A DNA stretch of 64,000 nt, from positions 3,844,001-3,908,000 of the forward strand of contig NZ_CP042806.1 in assembly GCF_008000815.1 (NCBI RefSeq). Reading direction: 5' to 3'. Positions 6,569 to 15,495 of this stretch are shown in pieces (the stretch's first letter is position 1; every line of letters starts with the position of its first letter). The position numbers and the translations under genes were made by a program. The notes beneath the pieces were generated by a model. That model did no database searches, was not told the origin of the DNA, and worked only from the letters and a program-made list of their open reading frames with translations. Source of the DNA: Terriglobus albidus (lineage in GTDB: Bacteria; Acidobacteriota; Terriglobia; Terriglobales; Acidobacteriaceae).

Positions 6569-9500
6569 CTAGAAGGTATAGCGAAGGCTGGCTTGCATCG
6601 ATCGTTGGCCTGTCTTGCTGGTTACCCTTCCGAAGGTGCTGCTCGTGGGGTTTACATCGGGTGCGGATAGGTTTGGATGATTCGGGAAGTTGAAGGCCTC
6701 AAAGCGGAAGGTGAAGAACTGCTCCTTGTACGTGATGAAGCGCTTCTGCAGGCCCGCATTGAAGTTCTCGACTCCGGGAGCCCGCAGAATATTGCGATTG
6801 TGCTGCGAGGTGAACGTACCGGAAGCCGGCGCGACGAACGCCTTGGGATTGAACCAGAAGTTCTGGTCAGAGGTGCCCGCGGAGAACATACCGGCGGCGC
6901 CGCTACTCACGCCCGGAGCGGTGGAGTAGAACTGTGCCCCTCCGCCCGTGCCTACTCCGGCGATGTCGGTTGAAGTCGTCACCGATAGAGGAACTCCGGT
7001 CTGAAAGTTGTAGATCTGTGTGATCTGCCATCCACCCAGCACCTCGCGAGCAAGCGCGTTATGGCCATGGAACGGAATCTCCGCGATGGCGTTGATGGTT
7101 ACAGCGTTCTTGATGTCGTAGTCTGCGGTGCCACACAAATACTTGGGGTCCCGTAGATTCGGCAGGAAGTTCTTCTGAAATGATCCGCAGTCAGTAGCAT
7201 GGGCCAGTGTGTATGCTGCTCCGAAACTCAGCCCGTGCTGGAAGCGCCGATTCAGGTCAACCTGGAAGCCGCTGTAGGCAGAGCCTGATCCCTGCGTAAC
7301 GACTGTGATCGGTCCGTAACCGGCGTATGGACGATAGGAGTTGATATTCAGTTTTGCCGCTGCGGCTGCCGTTACAGAGCCGACGGGCGCCTGGTTCAGG
7401 TTTGCCTGGAACTGGCCATGCAGACCACGGCGCCCCACATAGGCCACTCCAAGTACGGTGTTGAAGGGTAATTGCCGTTCGACCGACAGATTCCAGACAT
7501 AAGCCTCAGGCTGCGGTGAACTGCGGTCAATGCGACCTGAGATATTGGGAAAGGAGCCTGTCGCACCGCCACCCGGGTTATCAACACTTCCTCCGCTGAT
7601 ACCTGCGTACTGCTGCAGCGGAGGCGCACCGCCCTCGAATACACCGTCGGACACACCCTGGCGGCTCATATATCGTCCAAAGCCGGCGCGAATGACGGTC
7701 TTTGAGTCGACGGCGTAAGCCAAGCCGAGACGCGGCTGGAAAGTGGTGTAGTGCACGTCAATGTAGCCGCGGGGCAGGTTGTGAAACAAACGATCTGCCG
7801 TGCCAGTGTTTGCAAGCGGCACGTGCTTCTTTGCGCTATCAGTAAAGCCAGAGCCGAAGAGCACTGTTCCATTCAGAGGATCGCCGCTTCCCGGAATAGG
7901 ATTGCCTTTGCTGTCGATCTTCACGGCGTTCGCAGCGGAATAGAATGCCGGATCAAACGTGCCGATGTTGTTCCAAAGGCTGTAAAACGGCCGGACAATG
8001 GAATAACGCATGCCATAGTCAACGTGAAGCTTCGAGGTAAGTTTCCATGAGTCCTGGGCGAAGAACTCATACATATTTGCACGGTATGGAGTCTCGGCAC
8101 GTGGACCCACTTCTGCATAGCTCTGAAAGATACCCAGCGCAGCATCGGCCGTATCCAGTCCGGTTCCAGCAGGGTTGGCGCTCGAAAATTCAAACTTTCC
8201 GTTTTGATTGTTCGTCTGTCCCGGAACACTGTTCTGTCCGGAGATCTGGTCATTATCGTTCTGCCCGGCACGCTCATACAGAGCGCCTGCACGGAGTGTG
8301 TGATTGCCGATGATGCGCGTGAAGGTGTCGGCATAATCGAACACCATTCCCTGCGAGTGAGAAGGATAGGCACTGCCATCCAGCGTGGTGATGGCGCTGC
8401 TGTCAAACTGAACCGTCGGAATCTTGTTGGGGAGATCCTTACCTGCCGGGAAGAGGAACGGATAGTTGATTCCGTACTTCGTACGATCGTAGAGACCGGT
8501 GCTTGTATCGATGGACAGACGATCTGCGCCATGTGCAGCCGTTACAAGGACCTCGTTGATGGTGTTTGCGTTCAAGGTGTGAACCCAGTCCAGCGAACCG
8601 GTCTGATTCGGGCGATTGAAGATACGAGGTACAAGATCGTACGTCGCTGAGAAGGGGTTGTTCTCGTAGTAGTAGAAGTGCGTCAGACGGAACCGGATGT
8701 AATCCTTCTCGGTGGGAATGATGTCGAGGTTGCCACTGTCAATCTGCTGCGTCTGCGGATGCTTGGCAATCTGCAGCAGATTCTGAGTACCGACAAGGAA
8801 CCCTGGTGTCGGAACCGGAAACGCTGTCAGCAAGCCAACACCATTAGGACTGAGCCGCGCCTTAGGAATGATGTTTCCCGGAAAACACGCCGGACCGCCA
8901 CTCTTGGCGTCGCAAACACCCGCCGCCTGGGGATCACGGATATGTGTCGCTACGGACGAGAAATCACCATTCCTGAAGGCTGGATTGGGAACCGTAACCG
9001 GTGAGGTATTCGTAGCCGGATAATGTACAAACGCCTCCGAGTAGAGGAAGAAGACCTTCCCCTTGGGCAGGAGATGCGGAATGTACGCGGGGCCATTCAC
9101 GCTGAAGCCGAACTGGTTATAGGTGAAGGGAGCGACGTAGTTCGACTTCACACTCTGAGGCAAAGTCGGATCAAAATTAGCGGACGCATGATTCCGAACC
9201 CAGGTGTTGGCGTTCAATATGGGGTTCTGAAGATACTCGTAGAGGCTGCCGTGAAAACGATCCGTGCCGGCATGCGTGATGATACGAACCTGACCGCCAA
9301 CAGAGCGGCCATATTCAGCCGGGTAGTTTGAGGCCAGTACCTGAACCTCCTGCACGTTTTCCAGATCGACGACGCCGACGGAGTCACCGCTAGCGCGGAC
9401 ACGAACTGCTACAGCGCCATCGTAGGTGACGAGGTTGTCGCGTTCACGAGCGCCGTTGATATTCAACCCACCGAGGCCGGTGCTGAACTGAAAGTTCGAT

Positions 9501-10042
9501 ACATTTCCGCTCGTGCTCGTGACGCCTGCTTTCAAGAGAGCAAGAGTGATCGGATTGCGACCGCTCAGAGGAAGCATCTCAGCCTGCTTGGCGGTAATAA
9601 CCCGGCCCAGGACCGTGCTGTCGGTCTGGATGCTGTTCTCCTGCGCATTCACCTGCACTGTTTCGGTTGTAGCCGCATTCGGTAAGGTCAGGTTTGCTGT
9701 GGTCGCGACCGCCGGATCCAGATTGTTTCCGTGGCTTGTCACTGTTCCAAATGTTGCTGCCTGAACCTGAATCGTGTAACGCCCCGGAGAGAGGCTGGGA
9801 ATAGTGTAGTAGCCTGACTCGTTTGTCCTCGTTCGATGTTCGACGCCAGTCGCTTCATCGGTGACAGTGACCATGGCCCCTCGAACCACCGCACCTGAGG
9901 GATCGGTAATCGTTCCCGAGATGCCCGAGAGATCAGATTGTGCAAACAGGTGTACGACAGAGAACAGAACTGCACACAACATCACCATTGTCATGCGGAG
10001 CGTCTTTCGCTTCTGTCGAAGACGGGCTGACCAGGGTTTCAT
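6569..10042 (-). CDS. TonB-dependent receptor, Oar-like, with carboxypeptidase-regulatory-like N-terminus
   Basis: This outer-membrane beta-barrel of 1157 residues would import a large or scarce nutrient using TonB energy. A signal peptide (hydrophobic 17-33, cleavage near LFAQ) is followed by a CarboxypepD_reg/CNA-B-like domain (~38-120, with GTITDPSGAVVRGAMVTVT). Next come a plug-like region (ENSIQTDSTVLGRVI to ~250) and a long barrel ending in an aromatic residue (ASLRYTF), as outer-membrane proteins do. Repeated NPNQTGSLDWVHTLN-type barrel strands are typical of acidobacterial families. It is divergent from a membrane-bound regulator (10394), which may control it. The substrate is unknown; the neighbouring island suggests a plant- or microbe-derived saccharide. 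Confidence 0.93.
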   Translation of the reverse strand: MKPWSARLRQKRKTLRMTMVMLCAVLFSVVHLFAQSDLSGISGTITDPSGAVVRGAMVTVTDEATGVEHRTRTNESGYYTIPSLSPGRYTIQVQAATFGTVTSHGNNLDPAVATTANLTLPNAATTETVQVNAQENSIQTDSTVLGRVITAKQAEMLPLSGRNPITLALLKAGVTSTSGNVSNFQFSTGLGGLNINGARERDNLVTYDGAVAVRVRASGDSVGVVDLENVQEVQVLASNYPAEYGRSVGGQVRIITHAGTDRFHGSLYEYLQNPILNANTWVRNHASANFDPTLPQSVKSNYVAPFTYNQFGFSVNGPAYIPHLLPKGKVFFLYSEAFVHYPATNTSPVTVPNPAFRNGDFSSVATHIRDPQAAGVCDAKSGGPACFPGNIIPKARLSPNGVGLLTAFPVPTPGFLVGTQNLLQIAKHPQTQQIDSGNLDIIPTEKDYIRFRLTHFYYYENNPFSATYDLVPRIFNRPNQTGSLDWVHTLNANTINEVLVTAAHGADRLSIDTSTGLYDRTKYGINYPFLFPAGKDLPNKIPTVQFDSSAITTLDGSAYPSHSQGMVFDYADTFTRIIGNHTLRAGALYERAGQNDNDQISGQNSVPGQTNNQNGKFEFSSANPAGTGLDTADAALGIFQSYAEVGPRAETPYRANMYEFFAQDSWKLTSKLHVDYGMRYSIVRPFYSLWNNIGTFDPAFYSAANAVKIDSKGNPIPGSGDPLNGTVLFGSGFTDSAKKHVPLANTGTADRLFHNLPRGYIDVHYTTFQPRLGLAYAVDSKTVIRAGFGRYMSRQGVSDGVFEGGAPPLQQYAGISGGSVDNPGGGATGSFPNISGRIDRSSPQPEAYVWNLSVERQLPFNTVLGVAYVGRRGLHGQFQANLNQAPVGSVTAAAAAKLNINSYRPYAGYGPITVVTQGSGSAYSGFQVDLNRRFQHGLSFGAAYTLAHATDCGSFQKNFLPNLRDPKYLCGTADYDIKNAVTINAIAEIPFHGHNALAREVLGGWQITQIYNFQTGVPLSVTTSTDIAGVGTGGGAQFYSTAPGVSSGAAGMFSAGTSDQNFWFNPKAFVAPASGTFTSQHNRNILRAPGVENFNAGLQKRFITYKEQFFTFRFEAFNFPNHPNLSAPDVNPTSSTFGRVTSKTGQRSMQASLRYTF

Positions 10043-10393
10043 CGCTTCCAGACCTCAAAGGAGATATTTCCCAGACGGATGCCTGATTGAACCGATACGT
10101 CCGATCAAACGGTGGGATTGCCTCGATGATCCCTGTGGCTCAGAGACGTCACAAGGGGGACAAAACCGTGTAAAGCCTTCCGATCGAGTGGCGACGATGC
10201 GAGGTCAGCATTTTGGTGTTCCATGTTTACGGGATTTTCATAGGAAACAATCGATTTTCACCCCCCTATCGAGCACGGAATGGCGACGTGTACGCTCACT
10301 TCCATCCACGTTTGGAGAGTACCGTTCGGTATGGCGTTAACCTTCGGTTCATTGAGGAGCGTTATGCTCGGTCATTGAAACGATTCTTTGACG
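10043..10393. other. Divergent intergenic region (receptor / membrane regulator)
   Basis: These 351 bp lie between the divergent TonB receptor and membrane regulator genes and should contain both promoters. No coding frame is credible. GGGATTTTCATAGG and ATCGATTTTCACCC (about 10230-10265) share the core GATTTTCA and could be repeated binding sites, but no clear palindrome or consensus promoter was found. Confidence 0.35.
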
Positions 10394-11827
10394 ATGCGCA
10401 CGCTGCAGCCCCCTACGAATACCGCTGCGGACATAGCGATGCTCGGCTCGCGGAACCGGGTTGAAGTCGAAATCCAGACACACGACGACGATCCCCGCTG
10501 GCAGCTCGCATGCCGCATTGCTGCCAGTGGCAGCCTGGGACGATCCCGCCTGCTCTCTCGCTTCCTGCTCTTCATCGTGGACCGGCATATCCGGAATCGC
10601 ACTGATGAGGTAACGGAACAGCAGATTGGCATCCTGGTGTTCGACCGGAAGGCAGGCTATGACTCAAACGAAGACAACATCGTTCGAAGCTACGCCCGCA
10701 ATCTTCGTCGTCGTATCGACGACTACTATGCCAAAGAAGGCAAAGACGAGTCTTTGCGTTTAGATATACCCAGAGGAGGCTATCTTCCGTACTTCACGGA
10801 TCGGTCTCTTCAGGAAGGAGAGCCTCAAGCGTTGGCGCCGGCTGAGGATACGGACCTACCAGCGGCTCTTCCCGAAGCAGAGCCTCTTCCGCAGGAAAAT
10901 CTCCAGGTTTCACACGATCCTTCTGATGTTGCCAGCCAACCAGTCAGATCAAGTCTTTTATGGGTGCTCGGGACCGTAGCGGCCTTATGTCTCGGCTTGA
11001 TCGTCGGTCTTGCTATTCCCAGGCGCCGCCCGCTATTTCCCGGAAAAGACAGCGTCACGACATCATCAGCAAGTGCGGAATCCGCCAGTTTCTGGCGTCA
11101 GGTCTTCCCTTCCAATGAGGAGACATACGTCGTCCCCTCTGACGATGGACTTGTCATCATGCAGCGCCTCACGGAGCGCCCGGTTCCGCTCGCAAGCTAT
11201 ATCAACGGCGACTATCGGAAACCGAAACAATCCAGTGATAACACCGCCGATGCCGAGCTTCTGAAGCTGGGCGCACGACGTTATACCAGCGTGGTCGACC
11301 TCGATTTCGTCTCACATCTGTCTCAATTAGAGGAAGTCAGCGCCGCCCGAATGGTGGTGCGATACGCTCGGGACCTGCGCATGGACGATCTTCGTACCGG
11401 AAACGCAGTACTCATCGGATCGATTGAGTCGAACCCGTGGATTCAGCTCTTCGCGTCACAGATGAACTTCCGGCAGGTCATCAATACTGATCCGTCGAAG
11501 CCTTCGGGGCTGCTCAATACACATCCTCAACCGGGAGAGCGCGAACTCTACGGCACTCCGGGAAAAGACCACACCTACGGTTTGATTGCCTTTATGCCCA
11601 ACCTCACTTCGACCGGTCATGTACTCATCGTAGGTGGGCTCAATACAGCGGGCACACAGGCTGCAACAACATTTCTGCTCACACCTGCGCTTATGGCCTC
11701 GGCACTCGCGCAGGCGCGCGATGCGAACGGGCATCTCCACTCTTTTGAACTTCTCATCGAAGCGAATAGCTTTGCGGCGAATGCCTCCGCTCCGCAACTG
11801 GTAGCCGAACGAATCTATAAGAGCTAG
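10394..11827 (+). CDS. Membrane-anchored regulator with N-terminal winged-helix-like domain
   Basis: This is a 477-residue protein. Residues ~25-135 carry the pattern GRSRLLSRFLLFIVD, TEQQIGILVFDR, EDNIVRSYARNLRRRID and IPRGGYLPYF. It recurs at the N-terminus of many acidobacterial and some proteobacterial proteins and looks like an OmpR-type winged helix. A proline/acid-rich linker leads to one transmembrane helix (LLWVLGTVAALCLGLIVGLAI region, ~185-205), followed by a ~260-residue extracytoplasmic domain of unknown fold. This layout (cytoplasmic DNA-binding, one helix, periplasmic sensor) resembles CadC/ToxR. It is divergent from the TonB receptor. The start is uncertain: ATG 10394 or 10439; neither has a good ribosome site. 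Confidence 0.7.
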   Translation: MRTLQPPTNTAADIAMLGSRNRVEVEIQTHDDDPRWQLACRIAASGSLGRSRLLSRFLLFIVDRHIRNRTDEVTEQQIGILVFDRKAGYDSNEDNIVRSYARNLRRRIDDYYAKEGKDESLRLDIPRGGYLPYFTDRSLQEGEPQALAPAEDTDLPAALPEAEPLPQENLQVSHDPSDVASQPVRSSLLWVLGTVAALCLGLIVGLAIPRRRPLFPGKDSVTTSSASAESASFWRQVFPSNEETYVVPSDDGLVIMQRLTERPVPLASYINGDYRKPKQSSDNTADAELLKLGARRYTSVVDLDFVSHLSQLEEVSAARMVVRYARDLRMDDLRTGNAVLIGSIESNPWIQLFASQMNFRQVINTDPSKPSGLLNTHPQPGERELYGTPGKDHTYGLIAFMPNLTSTGHVLIVGGLNTAGTQAATTFLLTPALMASALAQARDANGHLHSFELLIEANSFAANASAPQLVAERIYKS

Positions 11828-11830
11828 GAA

Positions 11831-11864
11831 AGCCGACGGCTTCACTTCTCGGAAACCGCCGGCT
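11831..11864. terminator. Imperfect hairpin between convergent genes
   Basis: AGCCGACGG pairs with CCGCCGGCT with a single A/C mismatch across a ~16-nt loop, between the stops of the membrane regulator and the PHP-domain gene. A terminator role is inferred from position only. Confidence 0.4.
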
Positions 11865-11881
11865 CGAAGTACGTCCTACCT

Positions 11882-13078
11882 CTAGAAATTCGGATTGAAG
11901 TTGAAATACAGCGGATTCGTGAGCCCTACCATGGAGCCGCTGCCCTCGGTCGATTTCGGAACCTGCGGATACGGAGTCGAAGGCCCCTCTACTTCCACCC
12001 TGTAATAAGTCCTTTCAATCGCAGGGGGAGCATCTTCAAACCCGGCGGTGGCCGACTTTCCTGTGATCTGAATGTCTTTGTACTTGTTTCCATTCTTGAT
12101 CACATGCACGGTATAGACGCCATCAGGCGCAGTGTTTCCGGTCAGGCGAACATTGAACTTCACCGTCTTGCCGGCAGCTTTGACGTTGTCTCCCATCATC
12201 ATGTCCGGCTGCCCGTTACCGTCGGTGTCCGCATAAAACTCTACTCGCGGCGCATACGGGTTCGCACTGACAGAGACACGTCCACTGTTCAGCGCATCAA
12301 TCACGCCCTGTGGTGTCTTATCTTTCACAAAGATCCAGGTCGTTGGTGTCCCGATGTAATTCCATGCAGCCTGTGGAGTGTTCTTCGTCGCCTGTTCCGG
12401 TGTCGGAGCGGCTCCATGATGCGCATCGCTACCGCCTCTTCCTGTCAGCTTGCGGCCGGACGACAGCATATCGTCCCAGATCATGATGGCATTGGCATTC
12501 TTCGGCCAGATGGATGAATTCCAGACCTCGATGGAATCGACCATGTCATAGGAGTATCCGAAATGGTCTTTGCCGCTGGGGTGGTTTGCAGAGAGGTGGA
12601 TTCCAAGCTCCTTTTTTACCGCGCCGACAACGACGTCACGTTGATCGCGGACGTCATAGAAACGCTGGTGGTCGTACGGTACCGCTGAGATTGTGTTCCC
12701 GTGGCCTCGAGTCGTCGTCCACTCCGCGCAATAGAGCAGGATCAGTTTCTCAGACTTGAAATCAGGATCGGTCCAGGTATTGTGTGCCACGTCGCCCAGT
12801 ACATGGTTATCGTGGTCTGTGATACAGGCATATCCCATCCCAACCGACTCCGAATAGGAGATGATCTTCGCCACCGAATTATTACTGGACTCCTTGCTGT
12901 GTGAAGAGTGGACGTGAAGGTCTCCCTTGAGCCAGGTGCCATCGGTCAGGCTGGCTGCTGGCGGCAGATTGTTGAGCTCAGTAGGCGCCCAGGGGTTCAC
13001 ATGAGAGGACTGCGGGAAGGACGCAGTCACCAGCGCAGGGGCCAGTAAGAGAGACAGGGTCAGACGGCGGACATACAT
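11882..13078 (-). CDS. Secreted PHP-domain phosphoesterase-like protein
   Basis: This is a 398-residue exported protein with a polymerase-and-histidinol-phosphatase (PHP) domain, a trinuclear-metal phosphoesterase fold. The start is set at ATG 13078 because it yields a signal peptide (MYVRRLTLSLLLAPALVTA) with GAAGGG upstream; the frame stays open ~80 codons further but that extension is Cys-rich and unlikely. Metal motifs are GDLHVHSSHSKES (motif I), CITDHDNH (motif II), an H in ANHPSGKDHFGY (motif III) and GGSDAHH (motif IV). The last ~100 residues form an Ig-like or beta-sandwich domain. Secreted PHP proteins of this kind are uncharacterised; a sugar-phosphate or phosphonate substrate is only a guess. 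Confidence 0.82.
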   Translation of the reverse strand: MYVRRLTLSLLLAPALVTASFPQSSHVNPWAPTELNNLPPAASLTDGTWLKGDLHVHSSHSKESSNNSVAKIISYSESVGMGYACITDHDNHVLGDVAHNTWTDPDFKSEKLILLYCAEWTTTRGHGNTISAVPYDHQRFYDVRDQRDVVVGAVKKELGIHLSANHPSGKDHFGYSYDMVDSIEVWNSSIWPKNANAIMIWDDMLSSGRKLTGRGGSDAHHGAAPTPEQATKNTPQAAWNYIGTPTTWIFVKDKTPQGVIDALNSGRVSVSANPYAPRVEFYADTDGNGQPDMMMGDNVKAAGKTVKFNVRLTGNTAPDGVYTVHVIKNGNKYKDIQITGKSATAGFEDAPPAIERTYYRVEVEGPSTPYPQVPKSTEGSGSMVGLTNPLYFNFNPNF

Positions 13079-13281
13079 GATGGGAATCCCTTCAGTAGGA
13101 AGTGTCTGCATTGTTGTTGTTCGACACAGCCGGCAGAAGGGGTATAGAAGTGGCCAAAGGCTACCGTACCCGGGATCAACATATAGAATGAGGAACTTAG
13201 AACGGCACCTCAGGGGAGAGTCTTGCGTTTTTACACGGGGCCATCCACTCTCGCAGTGGACACACGCATGTGAAAACTCAG

Positions 13282-15192
13282 TTACTTCTGCGTGGACGCA
13301 GCAACATGCCGCGGAATGCCCCAATAAACAAATGTTCCAAAGCGGGTAGATGTTATGACATCGATCGCTCCGTCATGATTCAGGTCGACAGCGAGTACGT
13401 CCGAGCCAACACCGCTGTGCGTATCGATCAACTCAGGAACCAGCTCTGCTCCACCGGCAGCCTTGGGGTTTCGGACGGTCTTATACCAGTACAGCACCGG
13501 AGCCCCTCTCGGGTCAGGATCGATATTTGTATCGAGGTGGGAGAAGTAGCGCTTCCCTGCGATAAAGTCCGGTATCCCATCGCCATCAACATCCGCATAC
13601 GATGTGCCGTGCAGCTCCGAGAACGCTACTCCGCCGGCGTTTTTGGCAGACTGATCATTCATGACCATGTGCTCGGTAAAACTGATCTTGCCCGCGCTGT
13701 CCCGCTTCTGCTCGTACCAGGCGAGCCCCCAGCCATGCGCATTGAGTGAGGTCACAACATCGTTCTTTCCGTCACCGTTCACGTCATAGACTGCCATCAC
13801 GCTGCCGCCCATCAGGCCTCGGCCGAACTGCGCGAAAGCGGCGGGATGATAGGTCCACGGACCTGAGTCAGCCCCGGCAGCCGGCTGCTCCCACCATCCG
13901 TAAGGGTTTAAGACATCGATCCGTCCGTCGCCATTGATGTCACCAACACCAATTCCATGAGCGACTCCATAACCGGCATCGGAGATGTCATGCACGATCC
14001 ATTTCTCCGTAGGCTTGGCAGGATCGGGCTTAGCATAACGGACGTGTCCGGCTCCGCTGTAGACCAGCTCCGGCTTGCCATCTCCGTCGATATCTCGCAG
14101 TAACGCGATCTCGCTTTGCACCCCTGTGCCTACCGCATACTTCTGCCAGCGGCGGTGCTCACCCTTTGGGTTGATGTAGAGCTGTGCTCCAGGGCCGCCG
14201 CCAAAGTTTACGGTCAGAACATCGGGCCAGCCGTCTCCGTCGAAATCTGCGGCAAACTCCATCGTCGAATCGCTCGCAAACTCAGTCAAGGGATTGGAGG
14301 GGAATGCGTAGTAAATCTCCCGGGACTTCCGATAGTCCGGACCATAGTAGATGTACGGTCCGGAGACGACATCGAGCACACCATCTTTGTTGAAGTCCGC
14401 GGCGGCTGTTCCCCACGAGTAATAGAAGTCGCTCAGCCTCTGCTTTCGGAAGTGTGGACCGACCTTCTCCTCATCCCGCACCTTCACTGACATATCCATA
14501 TAAGCGACGTTGCGAAACTGAACGGCACCCTTACCGCCGGCATACAAAGCTACAGGCCCATAGCCGCCGTCTTCGACCATCGCCCCCTGCTGGCGGCCAT
14601 CATTGAGAAAAGATCGAACCGTATTGGCATCAAAGAAGATCTCCACCGAGTTCCACTCGTGAGGTCGAAGAGAGGTATCGGCAGGTTTAAGAGGAAGATC
14701 GACGCTGGGGCTCTGCGGCCGGGGCCGGTTGTCGCTCTGCAATTGAGAAGGAGAAGGGGGAGGAGTCAGCCGAGCCAGCACACCGCCGCGCGGCAGCTTC
14801 TCCTGCTTCACCATCTTTCCATTGGAGTCGATCGCCACCGCGTAGGTATTTAGCGTTGAATCATCGAGCGATACGTAGACACCTTTCATCCCGCCATCTG
14901 ACGTCTTCTCCGCGCGCAATAACACTCCAGTCTCACAACTGTCTTCACAACGGAACTCCGTGTAGAAGCTGACGTCCTGGTACGAATTGTCCAGTACGAG
15001 CCAGCCTCCGCCGTTTCCTGCCGGCTTTCCCGTAATCGTGCCGGTATCAGCGCTCCAGCTCGCCTGACCTACTTTGTTCCAACCCTTAGCCGTCGGTCCC
15101 GTAAATCGCACATCGGGTGTGAAAGAAGGTCCAGACGCAAGCGCGCTCACCGCCGTCAACAATACGTTCAGCAAAACCGGACCTTTTCTCAC
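13282..15192 (-). CDS. Secreted DUF1080 plus FG-GAP/VCBS repeat protein
   Basis: This is an exported 636-residue protein. The GTG start at 15192 has AAGGAG six bases upstream and gives a signal peptide (RKGPVLLNVLLTAVSALASG); an ATG at 15210 would read through that ribosome site. Residues ~25-225 resemble DUF1080 (3-keto-disaccharide hydrolase / laminin-G-like fold): SYQDVSFYTEFRCED, GVLLRA, HEWNSVEIFF. The rest has at least six calcium-binding blades of the type DxNxDGxxD (DFNKDGVLD, DFDGDGWPD, DIDGDGKPE, DINGDGRID, DVNGDGKND, DVDGDGIPD, DLNHDGAID), predicting a seven-bladed FG-GAP propeller. Carbohydrate binding or hydrolysis outside the cell is inferred. It lies in tandem with the PHP protein gene, ~200 bp apart. 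Confidence 0.85.
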   Translation of the reverse strand: MRKGPVLLNVLLTAVSALASGPSFTPDVRFTGPTAKGWNKVGQASWSADTGTITGKPAGNGGGWLVLDNSYQDVSFYTEFRCEDSCETGVLLRAEKTSDGGMKGVYVSLDDSTLNTYAVAIDSNGKMVKQEKLPRGGVLARLTPPPSPSQLQSDNRPRPQSPSVDLPLKPADTSLRPHEWNSVEIFFDANTVRSFLNDGRQQGAMVEDGGYGPVALYAGGKGAVQFRNVAYMDMSVKVRDEEKVGPHFRKQRLSDFYYSWGTAAADFNKDGVLDVVSGPYIYYGPDYRKSREIYYAFPSNPLTEFASDSTMEFAADFDGDGWPDVLTVNFGGGPGAQLYINPKGEHRRWQKYAVGTGVQSEIALLRDIDGDGKPELVYSGAGHVRYAKPDPAKPTEKWIVHDISDAGYGVAHGIGVGDINGDGRIDVLNPYGWWEQPAAGADSGPWTYHPAAFAQFGRGLMGGSVMAVYDVNGDGKNDVVTSLNAHGWGLAWYEQKRDSAGKISFTEHMVMNDQSAKNAGGVAFSELHGTSYADVDGDGIPDFIAGKRYFSHLDTNIDPDPRGAPVLYWYKTVRNPKAAGGAELVPELIDTHSGVGSDVLAVDLNHDGAIDVITSTRFGTFVYWGIPRHVAASTQK

Positions 15193-15228
15193 CGCACACT
15201 CCTTGGGCATGCAACCTATTATTATTCA

Positions 15229-15245
15229 CTTGCGTAATACGCAAG
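15229..15245. promoter_or_regulatory. Perfect palindrome, candidate operator of the DUF1080/FG-GAP gene
   Basis: CTTGCGT-AAT-ACGCAAG is a perfect 7-bp inverted repeat 37 bp upstream of the GTG start of the minus-strand gene at 15192. It sits in an AT-rich stretch (TATATT beside it) where its promoter should be. The size and symmetry suit a dimeric repressor. Confidence 0.5.
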
Positions 15246-15443
15246 ATATATTGCGATACGTGCGACCTAACTATAGGGTAGCGACCGCGGATCGTCAACG
15301 ATGCTGCGTCCCTGGTAGCCCCTGCATCGGCAGCGTCTCCGCTTGCCATTCTCCGTTGTCGGAAGGGTCTATGCTGAAGGCGCGGATTCTAAGGCAGTCG
15401 CCAGAAGCGATATTTCCAGACTCACCTCTTTTTGGAAATTATC

Positions 15444-15473
15444 TTGACATTATTTTCGTATTTTCGAAACAAT
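15444..15473 (+). promoter_or_regulatory. Promoter and TTTTCGAAA box of the acid-sugar operon
   Basis: TTGACA (15444-15449) and AACAAT (15468-15473) are separated by 18 bp, a good sigma-70 promoter 23 bp before the ATG at 15496. The palindromic box TTTTCGAAA (15461-15469) lies over the -10 side of the spacer, a suitable repressor position. Similar boxes occur upstream of the TonB receptor at 25620 (ATTTTTGAAAATT) and the IclR gene (TTGAAAAT, ATCGAAAAC). Confidence 0.55.
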
Positions 15474-15495
15474 GCGCCTACCGGGGTCCTTGAGA

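Noticed and set aside
13079-13324. N-terminal extension of the PHP-domain protein (frame open ~80 codons upstream)
   Set aside because: The extension overlaps the neighbouring gene's end, is Cys-rich and unlike coding sequence, and hides a clean signal peptide at ATG 13078.
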